Positions 16,429-24,950 of a stretch of DNA of 64,000 bases are shown in pieces. The translations under genes were made by a program, and so were the position numbers. Numbering within the stretch: position 1 is the first letter of the stretch; each line of letters begins with the position of its first letter. The DNA is from Bacillus sp. BGMRC 2118 (GTDB lineage: Bacteria > Bacillota > Bacilli > Bacillales > SA4): contig VTTJ01000001.1 of NCBI GenBank assembly GCA_008364785.1, positions 62,001-126,000 on the forward strand, written 5' to 3'. The notes under the pieces were generated by a model. That model was not told where the DNA came from. It saw nothing but the letters and a program-made list of their open reading frames with translations, and did no database searches.

Positions 16429-16992
16429 TCAAAATAGATTTAAGTGCTCAATTAATATCTTACATCCTATCACGCCAAGGACAATGCCTCCAAAAATCTC
16501 TGCTTTTTTCTTCAGTCTTTCTCCACTGACTTTTCCGATGATGGTACCTAGAACAACTAAAATAAATGTAATACTTGCAATAATCACAACTGAAAATAGA
16601 ATCGATATGTCCAAAAATGCAAAGCTAACACCTACAGCTAGTGCATCAATACTTGTTGCTAGTGATAGAAAAAACAATACTTTGTTATCTAGTGGATTAA
16701 AAGCGTCATCTTTACTTTTGGATAGTGAGTCGTAAATCATCTTACTTCCAATTCCAACTAACAAAACAAATGCAATCCAATGGTCAACATTCTTTATGTA
16801 TAAACTAAATTCAATTCCGAATATCCACCCTAGTAAAGGCATGGCTGCTTGGAAGAATGTTAAAAAGATAACCACTTTCAGCACGCTTTTTAATTTAAAG
16901 TTATTTTTTAAGGCAACACCACTTGTTATGGAAACAGCAAAAGCATCCATAGCCAATCCAGTAGCTATTGAGGCAATCATACCAAAACTCAT
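16429..16992 (-). CDS. mntP: Manganese efflux pump MntP
   Basis: 187 aa, the family length, with six hydrophobic segments in two related halves. The conserved acidic motifs are present in both halves: GLAMDAFAVSITSG near the N-terminus and ATSIDALAVGVSF in the middle. MntP exports Mn2+ through the cytoplasmic membrane. The start is ATG 16992 behind AAGGAAGTG; a longer frame to 17061 would run through a structured leader and is rejected. It is divergent from cadC-cadA. Confidence 0.88.
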   Translation of the reverse strand: MSFGMIASIATGLAMDAFAVSITSGVALKNNFKLKSVLKVVIFLTFFQAAMPLLGWIFGIEFSLYIKNVDHWIAFVLLVGIGSKMIYDSLSKSKDDAFNPLDNKVLFFLSLATSIDALAVGVSFAFLDISILFSVVIIASITFILVVLGTIIGKVSGERLKKKAEIFGGIVLGVIGCKILIEHLNLF

Positions 16993-17012
16993 ATCTTCAC
17001 TTCCTTGAACTT

Positions 17013-17058
17013 TATAGACCTTTCTTAGGGTAACACCCAGAATCCATGTGGGTCTATA
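17013..17058 (-). promoter_or_regulatory. Structured leader of mntP
   Basis: In the minus-strand mRNA an 8-bp stem (17051-17058 with 17013-17020) encloses about 30 bases that contain a second small hairpin, GGGTGTTACCC. It ends some 20 bases before the mntP start codon. It does not carry the GGGGAGTAG signature of the yybP-ykoY manganese riboswitch, so if regulatory it is something else. Confidence 0.35.
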
Positions 17059-17097
17059 CAAACATTATTGCATAGAGGAAACATAAGGAAATAACAT

Positions 17098-17158
17098 TCA
17101 AATATTCATTTGACCATTTGGTAAAGTTTGCATATACTATAATCAAATAATCATTTGA
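17098..17158 (+). promoter_or_regulatory. cad promoter flanked by two CadC-type operators
   Basis: TCAAATATTCATTTGA (17098-17113) and TCAAATAATCATTTGA (17143-17158) are near-identical palindromes resembling the staphylococcal CadC operator. Between them lie a -35 TTGACC (17110-17115), a 17-base spacer and a -10 TATACT (17133-17138). The first palindrome overlaps the -35; the second covers the probable transcription start. CadC bound at both would block the promoter until Cd/Zn/Pb releases it. Confidence 0.8.
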
Positions 17159-17178
17159 ATGAAATAGAGGTGTATCCT

Positions 17179-17556
17179 TTGAAACGAAATGAAGTTTGTG
17201 AAGTAACATGTGTACATGAAGATACAGTAAATAAAGTAAGTACAGAGCTCATTCAGCAAAATACTTTTGAAGTTGCGACACTATTTAAGGCGTTAGCGGA
17301 TGAAACTCGATTAAAAATTGCCTACTCACTTACAATTGAAGAGGAACTTTGTGTATGTGATGTAGCAAACATTATTGGTTCTTCCACCGCAACGGCTTCC
17401 CACCATTTACGACTGTTTAGCAAACTGGGCCTAGCCAAAAGTCGCAAAAAAGGAAAATTGGTGTATTATTCACTAGATGATGAGCATGTGAAGCAGCTTA
17501 TTAACATTGCCTTTGAACATCAAAAGGAGGTGGAACACCGTGGATCATTCAGTTGA
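17179..17556 (+). CDS. cadC: CadC, ArsR/SmtB-family metal-responsive repressor
   Basis: 125 aa. The metal site Cys residues of CadC are all visible: two in the N-terminal arm (CEVTC, residues 7 and 11) and two in the ELCVCD helix. The winged helix motif STATASHHLRLF binds DNA. Cd(II), Pb(II) or Zn(II) binding releases it from the operator. The start was set at TTG 17179, behind TAGAGGTG, because the next upstream TTG lies inside the operator palindrome. It overlaps the ATPase gene by 17 bases. Confidence 0.9.
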   Translation: MKRNEVCEVTCVHEDTVNKVSTELIQQNTFEVATLFKALADETRLKIAYSLTIEEELCVCDVANIIGSSTATASHHLRLFSKLGLAKSRKKGKLVYYSLDDEHVKQLINIAFEHQKEVEHRGSFS

Positions 17557-19687
17557 AAAAGAGGTTGAAAAAGTCGTTTATCGTGTCCAGGGTTTTTCCT
17601 GAGCAGGCTGTGCGAATACGTTTGAAAAGAACGTGAAACACCTGGATGGTGTTACAGATGCGAAAGTTAACTTTGGTGCATCAAAAGTGACGGTTTATGG
17701 TGAAACGACTATAAAGGAGCTGGAAAAGGCTGGTGCGTTTGAAAACTTAAAAATTATCCCTGAAAAAGAACAATTTGTAGAAACGAAAGAACCCTTTTAT
17801 AAACGATATTCGGCTGTCATCGGATCTCTCATTTTCTTACTGGTAGGCTGGGCAGCCGGTCAAATATATGGAGAAGAAAGTATATCTTCTGTTATTGCCT
17901 ATGCTGCATCCATTCTGGTTGGAGGAGCACGATTATTTAACGCCGGACTTAAAAATTTGTTCAGACTTCAGTTTGATATGAAGACCTTAATGACCATTGC
18001 CATAATAGGTGCAGCCATTATCGGAGAATGGGGAGAAGGAGCTACAGTTGTCATATTATTTGCTATCAGTGAAGCTCTTGAATCCTACTCAATGGATAAA
18101 GCTAGGAAGTCCATTCAATCCCTAATGAACCTTTCTCCTAGAGAGGCTCTCGTTAGAAGAAATGGCAAGGAGTTATTCATTTCAGTAGAAGATATTGAAA
18201 TTGGAGACATCATGATTGTAAAACCGGGACAAAAGGTTGCCATGGATGGAATGGTCTTCAAAGGGAAATCTTTTGTCAACCAAGCTGCTATTACAGGTGA
18301 ATCGGTTCCAGTCCTTAAATCTCATGATGATGAAGTATTTGCCGGAACATTAAATGAAGAAGGTTTATTAGAAGTTGAAGTAACGAAGAGGGTAGAAGAC
18401 ACAACGATCGCGAAGATTATCCATCTCGTGGAGGAAGCACAGGCAGAACGTGCTCCATCACAAGCATTTGTTGACAAGTTTGCAAAATATTATACGCCTG
18501 TCATTATGTTAGTTGCTTTAGGTGTAGGCATACTTCCACCGCTTTTTGCAGGTGGGGATTGGAGTGAGTGGATTTATCAAGGATTAGCTGTGCTCGTTGT
18601 GGGATGTCCTTGTGCTCTTGTCGTCTCTACACCTGTTTCAATTGTCACTGCAATCGGAACTGCTGCGAAAAACGGTGTATTAATTAAAGGTGGAATTTAT
18701 CTTGAGGAAGCAGGAGCATTAAAAGCCATTGCATTTGATAAAACCGGTACTTTAACAAAAGGAATTCCTTCTGTTACAGATATTCTGTCAATCGAAGTAA
18801 ACAATCAAAATGAAGTATTAAAAATGACAGCAGCCTTAGAAAATTTATCTAGGCACCCGTTAGCTTCTGCCATTATGAAAAAGGCAGAGAAGCACCAAAT
18901 AGATTATCAGTCTATTGAAGTTGAAGAATTTTCATCAATTACAGGTAAGGGGGTAAAAGGAGTAATAAAGGGAACCCGCTATTATGTGGGAAGTCCTAGT
19001 CTATTTTACGAACTACACCAAGAAGGAATATCTCTTGACCTTCAAAGTCAAATTCATGCTTTACAAAGTCAAGGAAAAACAGTCATGGTAATAGGTACAG
19101 ATCGACACGTTATAGGATTGATTGCAGTAGCAGATGAAGTGAGAGAGAGCAGCAAGGATGTTATTAGATCTCTTCACGAAATCGGAATACAAGAAACGAT
19201 TATGCTAACTGGTGATAACCAATTAACGGCTGATGCAATCGGGCGTTATACAGGGGTTAGCACTGTAAAAGCTGACTTGATGCCAGAAGATAAATTGAAC
19301 TACATGAAGGAACTGCGGAACAAGTATTCCAAAGTAGCCATGGTTGGGGATGGCGTGAACGATGCACCTGCATTGGCTGCCTCTTCCGTTGGTATTGCGA
19401 TGGGCGGTGCTGGGACAGATACAGCACTTGAAACAGCCGATATTGTGCTAATGGCGGATGATCTTCGCAAGCTTCCATTCACGATTGATTTAAGCAGAAG
19501 AACATTAACCATTATCAAACAAAATATTACCTTCTCCATTGGTATTAAGCTTTTAGCATTACTTCTTGTGATACCGGGATGGTTAACGCTATGGATTGCT
19601 ATTTTTGCTGATATGGGTGCAACGTTGATCGTGACACTAAACAGCCTGCGTCTACTGCGTGTTAAATCTAAATATACAAAGTCATAA
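17540..19687 (+). CDS. cadA: Zn/Cd/Pb-type P1B-ATPase (CadA) with an in-frame UGA in its metal-binding domain
   Basis: The gene begins at GTG 17540 behind AAAGGAGG and encodes an N-terminal HMA metal-binding domain and a full P1B-2 ATPase, 715 codons including one UGA. Core motifs are intact: CPC in a membrane helix, [25 protein letters not shown] and a late ADMGA. Codon 21 (17600-17602) is TGA exactly where the first Cys of the HMA GFSCxxC motif is expected; the second Cys follows as [10 protein letters not shown]. Either the gene is interrupted, or UGA is read as selenocysteine, or translation restarts near GTG 17633 giving a 684-aa pump without the HMA domain. Confidence 0.85.
17600..17634 (+). 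other. In-frame UGA and nearby hairpin, possible recoding site
   Basis: The TGA at 17600-17602 is followed by a small hairpin: ACGTT (17618-17622), a 7-base loop with G second, and AACGT (17630-17634). Distance from UGA to loop (20 bases) and the G near the loop start agree with the general geometry of bacterial SECIS elements as I remember it. The stem is only 5 bp and the bases also encode conserved residues, so it may be coincidence. No sel genes are in the window. Confidence 0.3.
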
Positions 19688-19734
19688 GTAAATGGACCGT
19701 GCTTTAATCTAATGTGAGAAAATGTGTGTTAGCC

Positions 19735-19777
19735 ACAAAATAAAGAGAGATTCTTAGAGGGTCTCTCTTTATTTTGT
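19735..19777 (+). terminator. Rho-independent terminator of the cad operon
   Basis: A perfect 16-bp stem (19735-19750 with 19762-19777) whose arms are A-rich and T-rich, so it can work in both directions. Confidence 0.9.
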
Positions 19778-19911
19778 AATGTTTGATTTCACATAGATTG
19801 TTGTTCTACGGATAAGGTGAGAAGCAAGCTTAGCACATGATTTCGGTGTATATTCGTCATAGTTATGTGGTAGGTTTCATTGATGTTTTATAAAAGAATG
19901 GATGTGATTAT

Positions 19912-20973
19912 ATGATGTATGATGTGGTAATTATTGGAGCTGGTCAGGCAGGATTATCAATAGGTTACTACTTGAAAAAGGCTGAAGTATCGTTTCTATT
20001 GCTTGATAAATCTACGGAAATTGGTGCTAGTTGGAGAAGTCGTTATGATTCTCTTAAACTCTTTACTCCTCGATCCTACAGCACGCTACCTGGTTTACAA
20101 TTAACAGGGAATGAAAACAGTTACCCGAATAAGGATGAAATAGCAGATTATCTAGTTACGTATGCAAACACATATACATTACCCGTACAATTAAACACCG
20201 TTGTAGAAGAGTTGACTCAATTAAGTGATGGTTCCTTTACGATTCTTACAAATAACGGAACATATTTGACTAAACAAGTAGTCGTGGCAACGGGACCTTT
20301 TCAAGCGCCACACATACCAAGTACTGCAGCTAATCTCTCCCAAGAAGTGTTGCAACTTCACTCATCTGAATATCAAAATTCTAATCAATTGATAGATGGT
20401 GATGTGCTAGTAGTTGGAGGAGGAAATTCCGGAGCGCAAATAGCTGTTGAGTTATCAAAAGAGAGAAGAGTCTTTTTATCTGTTGGACACAAAATGGTGT
20501 TTCTGCCACAAGATATTGGAAATAAAAGCATTTTCTCGTATTTTGATAAACTAGGAATCTATCGTGCGAGTACGGATTCGTTTATTGGGAAATGGATCAG
20601 AAGCAAGCCAGACCCTATTTTTGGTTATGAATTAAAGGGTTGCTTACAAAATGGAAAGGTCATTCAAAAACCAAGAACCACAGCTATTTATAATGATAAT
20701 ACGATTGGTTTTGAAGATGGAAGCACGCTCTCGGTTAAAAATGTAATTTGGTCAACAGGATTTAGATCGGATTACAGTTGGATGAAGATGAAGAACATGA
20801 AGAACATATTAAACAGTACAGGCAATCCGATTCATACACGAGGAGTTAGTAACGTAAAGGGATTGTACTTCTTAGGATTACCGTGGCAATCATCAAGAGG
20901 ATCTGCTCTCTTACAAGGTGTCGGGGCTGATGCAGAATACATATTAAATCAAATCATATTGACTGTAGAATAG
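19912..20973 (+). CDS. Flavin-dependent monooxygenase-like FAD/NAD(P)-binding oxidoreductase
   Basis: 353 aa. Two Rossmann dinucleotide motifs are present: VVIIGAGQAGLSIGYYL at the N-terminus (FAD) and VLVVGGGNSGAQIAVE near residue 165 (NADPH). WSTGFRSDY near residue 280 is the ATG-like motif of flavin monooxygenases, and TGPFQAPHIP lies between. It resembles the YrpB/CzcO-like group often found near metal-resistance genes. The start has no strong ribosome binding site; ATG 19915 is an alternative. Substrate unknown. Confidence 0.82.
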   Translation: MMYDVVIIGAGQAGLSIGYYLKKAEVSFLLLDKSTEIGASWRSRYDSLKLFTPRSYSTLPGLQLTGNENSYPNKDEIADYLVTYANTYTLPVQLNTVVEELTQLSDGSFTILTNNGTYLTKQVVVATGPFQAPHIPSTAANLSQEVLQLHSSEYQNSNQLIDGDVLVVGGGNSGAQIAVELSKERRVFLSVGHKMVFLPQDIGNKSIFSYFDKLGIYRASTDSFIGKWIRSKPDPIFGYELKGCLQNGKVIQKPRTTAIYNDNTIGFEDGSTLSVKNVIWSTGFRSDYSWMKMKNMKNILNSTGNPIHTRGVSNVKGLYFLGLPWQSSRGSALLQGVGADAEYILNQIILTVE

Positions 20974-21126
20974 TTGACTTTACGATATTTATATAATATT
21001 CAGAAAAGATGGTACAATTTTGTTTTCTTTCCATTATAATAGTATTTGGAATTATTTAACACAGAGTAATGAGAACCAAAAAATTCAATAGTATTAAGTA
21101 TTTAAGCAAAAGGAGGGAGAAGGCAA

Positions 21127-21495
21127 GTGAAAAATAGTTTTTTAGATGAAATTCACTATATTAGAATTCCAGTAAAAAATCTTGAACAATCCATAGATTG
21201 GTATACAGAAACGTTAGGCTTTCAATTAAGGTTTAGCCAAAAAGATTTGGCTGTTTTAGCCCTCCAATCAGGAGCTCTTTATGTACTGGTAAAAGCAGAC
21301 CGTGATTCTAGAGGACATTTTACTGTTAATGGACAGCCTGTATTTTCGGTTGGTTTTACCACAAAAAGAATTAGCGAATTTCACGAATACTTAATAACTA
21401 AAAATGTATCAGTAGAATCCATCCAAGAAAACGAAGGACATCACTACTTTCATTTTTACGACCTAAACGGAAACAAACTCCAAGTACATAATTAA
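21127..21495 (+). CDS. VOC superfamily protein
   Basis: 122 aa, a single glyoxalase-type domain. The opening IHYIRIPVKNLEQSIDWYTETLGFQL places a metal-ligand His at residue 7, and the ending FYDLNGNKLQVHN is typical. AGGAGGG precedes a GTG start. Likely a small-molecule-binding enzyme or resistance protein; substrate unknown. Distant paralogue of the VOC gene at 5858. Confidence 0.82.
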   Translation: MKNSFLDEIHYIRIPVKNLEQSIDWYTETLGFQLRFSQKDLAVLALQSGALYVLVKADRDSRGHFTVNGQPVFSVGFTTKRISEFHEYLITKNVSVESIQENEGHHYFHFYDLNGNKLQVHN

Positions 21496-21635
21496 ACAAT
21501 GCCTTACAGGATTCAAACTGAAAAGAACATCATAGGAAAATTTAATTGATGTATGAGGGGAATCGATATAACTAATCTATTTTTCCACCCATTATTAAGA
21601 CTTAATTCGATTATTTTAATAATTTCTACCCGGAT

Positions 21636-21664
21636 GCTTGGTTACTTTCCAAGCGTTTTTTTTT
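21636..21664 (+). terminator. Rho-independent terminator
   Basis: A 6-bp G/C-containing stem (21636-21641 with 21649-21654) is followed by nine T. It ends the VOC transcript. Confidence 0.8.
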
Positions 21665-21766
21665 GCCAATAATAGAAGTATGTTGATTAAATTCGTGTCA
21701 TATTAAGCATTCAAGAAGGTAGCTGACACAACACTTATCAGTCATATTTCAAAAATCATACAAAAC

Positions 21767-21800
21767 AAGACAAAATTGTATAATTTTTCTTGTCTTTTTT
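21767..21800 (+). terminator. Second hairpin with T run upstream of GNAT gene
   Basis: A 7-bp stem (21767-21773 with 21790-21796) followed by TTTT. It lies 63 bases before the GNAT start, so it could be a backup terminator or an attenuator in the GNAT leader. Confidence 0.5.
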
Positions 21801-21862
21801 ACTTGGTTAGAAGTATAATAGTTTTCCTCGTGATTTATTTAACTAGGAATGGAGTGTATTTC

Positions 21863-22408
21863 ATGGTGATTAACCCAAAAGATTTTGTTGTTAAGCAAGT
21901 AAACTATAAAATTAGATCTGCTGTTAAAAGTGATGCAAAAAGATTGTCTGAATTAAGAGTCCAGATTGATGGAGAAACGGAGAATATGGACAGAGAAAGG
22001 GGAGAGGCGTTTATTGACGAAGCCGGATTTGAAGCTATTATTGAAAGAGATGAGAATCATCCTAGAAACTTGTGTTTAGTTGCAGAAGTAAATGGCAGAA
22101 TTGTAGGATATTCTAGATGTGCAGGTTATGATTTGAAGAGATTCACACATAAAGTAGAATTTGGATTAGGCGTATTAAAAGAATTCTGGGGATATGGAAT
22201 TGGAAGAAATCTCATGATTGAAACGATTTCCTGGGCTGATGAAACAGGGATAAGAAAGATTGTATTAAATGGTGTATTAGAGACTAATGTTAGAGGCGTT
22301 GAGCTCTATAAAAATCTTGGTTTTGAAATTGAAGGTCTACTGAAAAACGATAGAATCCTTTCAGATGGAAAATTTTATAACACATATATAATGGGTAGAT
22401 ATAACTGA
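21863..22408 (+). CDS. GNAT family N-acetyltransferase
   Basis: 181 aa. The acetyl-CoA motif is FWGYGIGRNLMIETISWA (about residues 112-129) and NVRGVELYKNLGFEIEGLL follows, as in RimL/PaiA-like enzymes. The start ATG 21863 is behind AATGGAGTG; an upstream in-frame start would lie in the terminator hairpin. Substrate unknown. Confidence 0.82.
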   Translation: MVINPKDFVVKQVNYKIRSAVKSDAKRLSELRVQIDGETENMDRERGEAFIDEAGFEAIIERDENHPRNLCLVAEVNGRIVGYSRCAGYDLKRFTHKVEFGLGVLKEFWGYGIGRNLMIETISWADETGIRKIVLNGVLETNVRGVELYKNLGFEIEGLLKNDRILSDGKFYNTYIMGRYN

Positions 22409-22712
22409 TTTCTAATGGGGGTGTTTCATAAATTAAAATTTATGAGAACATGCTAGCGTTGGTTCTTTATCTGTACTAGTATCGAATGTTTGATCCATAA
22501 AAAGAACAAAATTCTATATTCTCACGGATGGTCTATTTTATGGTCAGAATTTTTATACTTGAAGATCTTTCTTTACAGTCATCTCATTACAAAACGTCCT
22601 AGACTAACGTTATTTTTCCACTCTGTTCTACTGTTTTTTCATTATAAATTTCAACGGTCATAAGTAGGGATTTTTCTCGTATTCATTGCTTGGCCGACTA
22701 CAATTTCTCATG
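22409..22712. other. Intergenic region, nothing recognised
   Basis: These roughly 300 bases between convergent genes hold no ORF with a ribosome binding site and no clear RNA structure before the terminator at 22713. Confidence 0.4.
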
Positions 22713-22742
22713 AGTGCAGAAGCGTATACTCTGCACTTTTTC
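22713..22742 (+). terminator. Hairpin terminator between convergent genes
   Basis: An 8-bp stem (22713-22720 with 22730-22737) followed by T on the plus strand. It lies just beyond the stop of the minus-strand MerR gene. Confidence 0.7.
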
Positions 22743-22755
22743 ACGTTAGAAAAGA

Positions 22756-23577
22756 TCATAATTCAGCATGAATCATGATCTTAGTCACAAATTGTTCTTT
22801 CTTATTCATCACAACCGTATCATAGACATATTCCTCAAACACATAGTCTCCTACCTGTAGCTGAAGCCGATTTAGCTCCGCAAACAGTCGTTCATATGTC
22901 AGGTGTATCGTTTTTTCATCCCCAATATGATAGCCAACGAGAAAATTCCCCTTAATTGCATGGAAGTAGGGATATCCTTCCTTTGGCGAAGGCTGTTCGA
23001 TGTATAAATAGCTGTAATGATGATATTTTTTCTTTACGATGTGTTCTCTCTTTGTCATCACGCCAATTGGATAACCAGTATCCAGATGCAATTCATCCAG
23101 TTCATTAATGAAGTCGGAAATGACACCGAGAAATCCGTCTGCAGGTATATCTTCTATATTTCGGCTTCTGTACAAAGTAGCTTCGGGTAATTCAACCAGC
23201 TTCATTTCATGAAAATCCAGCTTTTTCGCTTCCTCCATAAATGAAATTCTCGTTTCAATAATTTTTTCCTTTGTCTCGATTTCCTGTCGTAATTTACTTA
23301 TTTCTTCTTTCTTTTCATACATGATTTCTAAGAAGTTTTCAGGTGACTTATTTTTCATATACTGGGCAATGTCATGTAATGACATGCCAAGATCTTTTAA
23401 TAGATCAATCACAAAGAACAACTCAATTTGGTGAATTGAATAAAAACGGTATCCTTTTTCATTCTTTAAAATCGGGCACAATAATCCAATCTGATCGTAA
23501 TAAAACAGGGTTTGTTTGTTCACTTTGCATAACTTGGCAAATTCCCCTGTTGTTAACAATTTTCCCTCATTGTTCAT
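22756..23577 (-). CDS. MerR family regulator of the BmrR/BltR type
   Basis: 273 aa. The N-terminal winged helix is typical (TTGEFAKLCKVNKQTLFYYDQIGLL), a long coiled coil follows (about residues 80-120), and a C-terminal GyrI/BmrR-like effector domain ends with YDTVVMNKKEQFVTKIMIHAEL. Such proteins bind drugs or cations and untwist an over-long promoter spacer. ATG 23577 was chosen for its spacing from GGTGGAG; a GTG five codons upstream is possible. It faces the efflux pump gene across the promoter at 23595-23625. Confidence 0.85.
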   Translation of the reverse strand: MNNEGKLLTTGEFAKLCKVNKQTLFYYDQIGLLCPILKNEKGYRFYSIHQIELFFVIDLLKDLGMSLHDIAQYMKNKSPENFLEIMYEKKEEISKLRQEIETKEKIIETRISFMEEAKKLDFHEMKLVELPEATLYRSRNIEDIPADGFLGVISDFINELDELHLDTGYPIGVMTKREHIVKKKYHHYSYLYIEQPSPKEGYPYFHAIKGNFLVGYHIGDEKTIHLTYERLFAELNRLQLQVGDYVFEEYVYDTVVMNKKEQFVTKIMIHAEL

Positions 23578-23594
23578 TTTTTCCAACTCCACCC

Positions 23595-23625
23595 TTGACT
23601 ATATAGTAACTATATACTCTAGGAT
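23595..23625 (+). promoter_or_regulatory. MerR-type efflux promoter with 19-bp spacer and palindrome
   Basis: A -35 TTGACT (23595-23600) and a -10 TAGGAT (23620-23625) are separated by 19 bases, the hallmark of MerR-activated promoters. The spacer contains a perfect palindrome of 8-bp arms around one base (23600-23616). It drives the Bmr-like pump at 23672 and may also control the regulator on the other strand. Confidence 0.8.
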
Positions 23626-23671
23626 GTAGGAAGTAAATAAAGTAAGTGGCTTTTGCTTAAGGAGAAAATAG

Positions 23672-24862
23672 ATGAAGAATAATAAAATTACCCTTGGTTT
23701 ACTATTACTAAATATTTTTATTGCCTTTCTAGGCATAGGTCTCATCATCCCGGTTTTACCAACATTAATGAAAGAACTAAACATTTCAGGAGTAACGGTT
23801 GGGTATTTAACAGCGACGTTTGCAATTGCTCAATTAGTCGTGTCACCGTTTTCCGGGAAGGCAGCCGACAAATTTGGCAGGAAGATCATGATTGTCATCG
23901 GCTTATTTATATTTGGACTGTCAGAGATTTTATTTGGAATCGCAAATGAAATTGAAGTTTTGTTTATTTCACGATTTTTAGGGGGAATTAGTGCTGCCTT
24001 CATCATGCCGGCAGTTACTGCATTTATCGCTGATATTACGAGCATGGATTCACGAGCCAAAGCACTTGGATACATGTCAGCTGCCATTAGTACAGGATTC
24101 ATTATTGGACCAGGCATCGGTGGGTTCTTAGCGGAATTTGGCACACGCGTACCCTTTTATTTTGCAGGAAGCCTAGGAATTCTAGCTGCTGTTCTGTCCA
24201 TTCTGTTACTTACAGAACCGGAAAGAACGATTGAAGAAAAAGATCAGACCGTAGTAGGTAAGCAAGGCTACCAACTCATTCTAGAACGAAAATATTTACT
24301 TGCGTTTATTTTAATTTTTATCGCATCTTTCGGGTTAGCGGCATTTGAATCATTTTTTAGTTTATTTGTTGATCACAAGTTTCAGTTTACGCCGTTTGAT
24401 ATTGCGATTATTATTACGGGTGGTGCGATTTTTGGTGCAATTGCACAAGTCGTTCTATTTGATAAGTTAACACGCGTTTGGGGTGAGATTAAACTCATAC
24501 GTTACAGTTTACTCCTTTCGGCGGTTCTCGTCTTCCTCATGACTGTTGTTCATTCCTATTTTGCTATTTTACTTGTAACGTTCATTGTCTTTGTAGGCTT
24601 TGATTTATTTCGTCCTGCTGTCACATCCTATCTGTCTAAGATTGCCGGTAATGAACAAGGCTTTATTGGTGGGATGAATTCGATGTTTACAAGCTTGGCT
24701 AATATTAGTGGACCGATTATTGGTGGGATTTTATTTGATATTGATATTAATTATCCTTATTATTTTTCAACGGTCATCCTCATATTCGGAACAGCGCTAA
24801 CTGTATTTTGGCGACGTTTAACAGGAAGTGCTACCCAAATGATGAAGCAGTGGGATGATTAA
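23672..24862 (+). CDS. bmr: Multidrug MFS efflux transporter, Bmr/Blt type
   Basis: 396 aa, 12 membrane segments. Motif A is GKAADKFGRKIMI after helix 2, motif B follows LFISRFLGGI, and the drug-antiporter motif C is ALGYMSAAISTGFIIGPGIGGFLAE. Overall wording is very close to Bacillus Bmr as I recall it, including IRYSLLLSAVLVFL and SKIAGNEQGF..GGMNSM. The divergent regulator resembles the blt arrangement, so ortholog naming between bmr and blt is uncertain. It exports cationic drugs by proton antiport. Confidence 0.85.
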   Translation: MKNNKITLGLLLLNIFIAFLGIGLIIPVLPTLMKELNISGVTVGYLTATFAIAQLVVSPFSGKAADKFGRKIMIVIGLFIFGLSEILFGIANEIEVLFISRFLGGISAAFIMPAVTAFIADITSMDSRAKALGYMSAAISTGFIIGPGIGGFLAEFGTRVPFYFAGSLGILAAVLSILLLTEPERTIEEKDQTVVGKQGYQLILERKYLLAFILIFIASFGLAAFESFFSLFVDHKFQFTPFDIAIIITGGAIFGAIAQVVLFDKLTRVWGEIKLIRYSLLLSAVLVFLMTVVHSYFAILLVTFIVFVGFDLFRPAVTSYLSKIAGNEQGFIGGMNSMFTSLANISGPIIGGILFDIDINYPYYFSTVILIFGTALTVFWRRLTGSATQMMKQWDD

Positions 24863-24950
24863 AATTAAAAGAAAGAGATATGAAAAGAAGAATTAGTACT
24901 TTCATTTTGTACAATACTAACGAAAAGACCAAATGAATCGTGGGGGTACT

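Larger units (their letters stand above)
21496..21862. other. Intergenic region with two terminators
   Basis: No gene is seen in these 367 bases. They hold a terminator at 21636-21664 and a second hairpin with a T run at 21767-21800 close upstream of the GNAT gene. Confidence 0.5.

Noticed and set aside
17528..17542. GGTGGAACACCG resembling a T-box antiterminator
   Set aside because: It is a ribosome binding site and start inside the cadC-cadA overlap; no T-box stems or aminoacyl-tRNA synthetase gene are nearby.
17637..17653. Hairpin AACACC-loop-GGTGTT after the UGA in cadA as SECIS
   Set aside because: It lies about 40 bases after the UGA, farther than expected, and encodes the conserved HLDGV stretch, so it is probably coding constraint.
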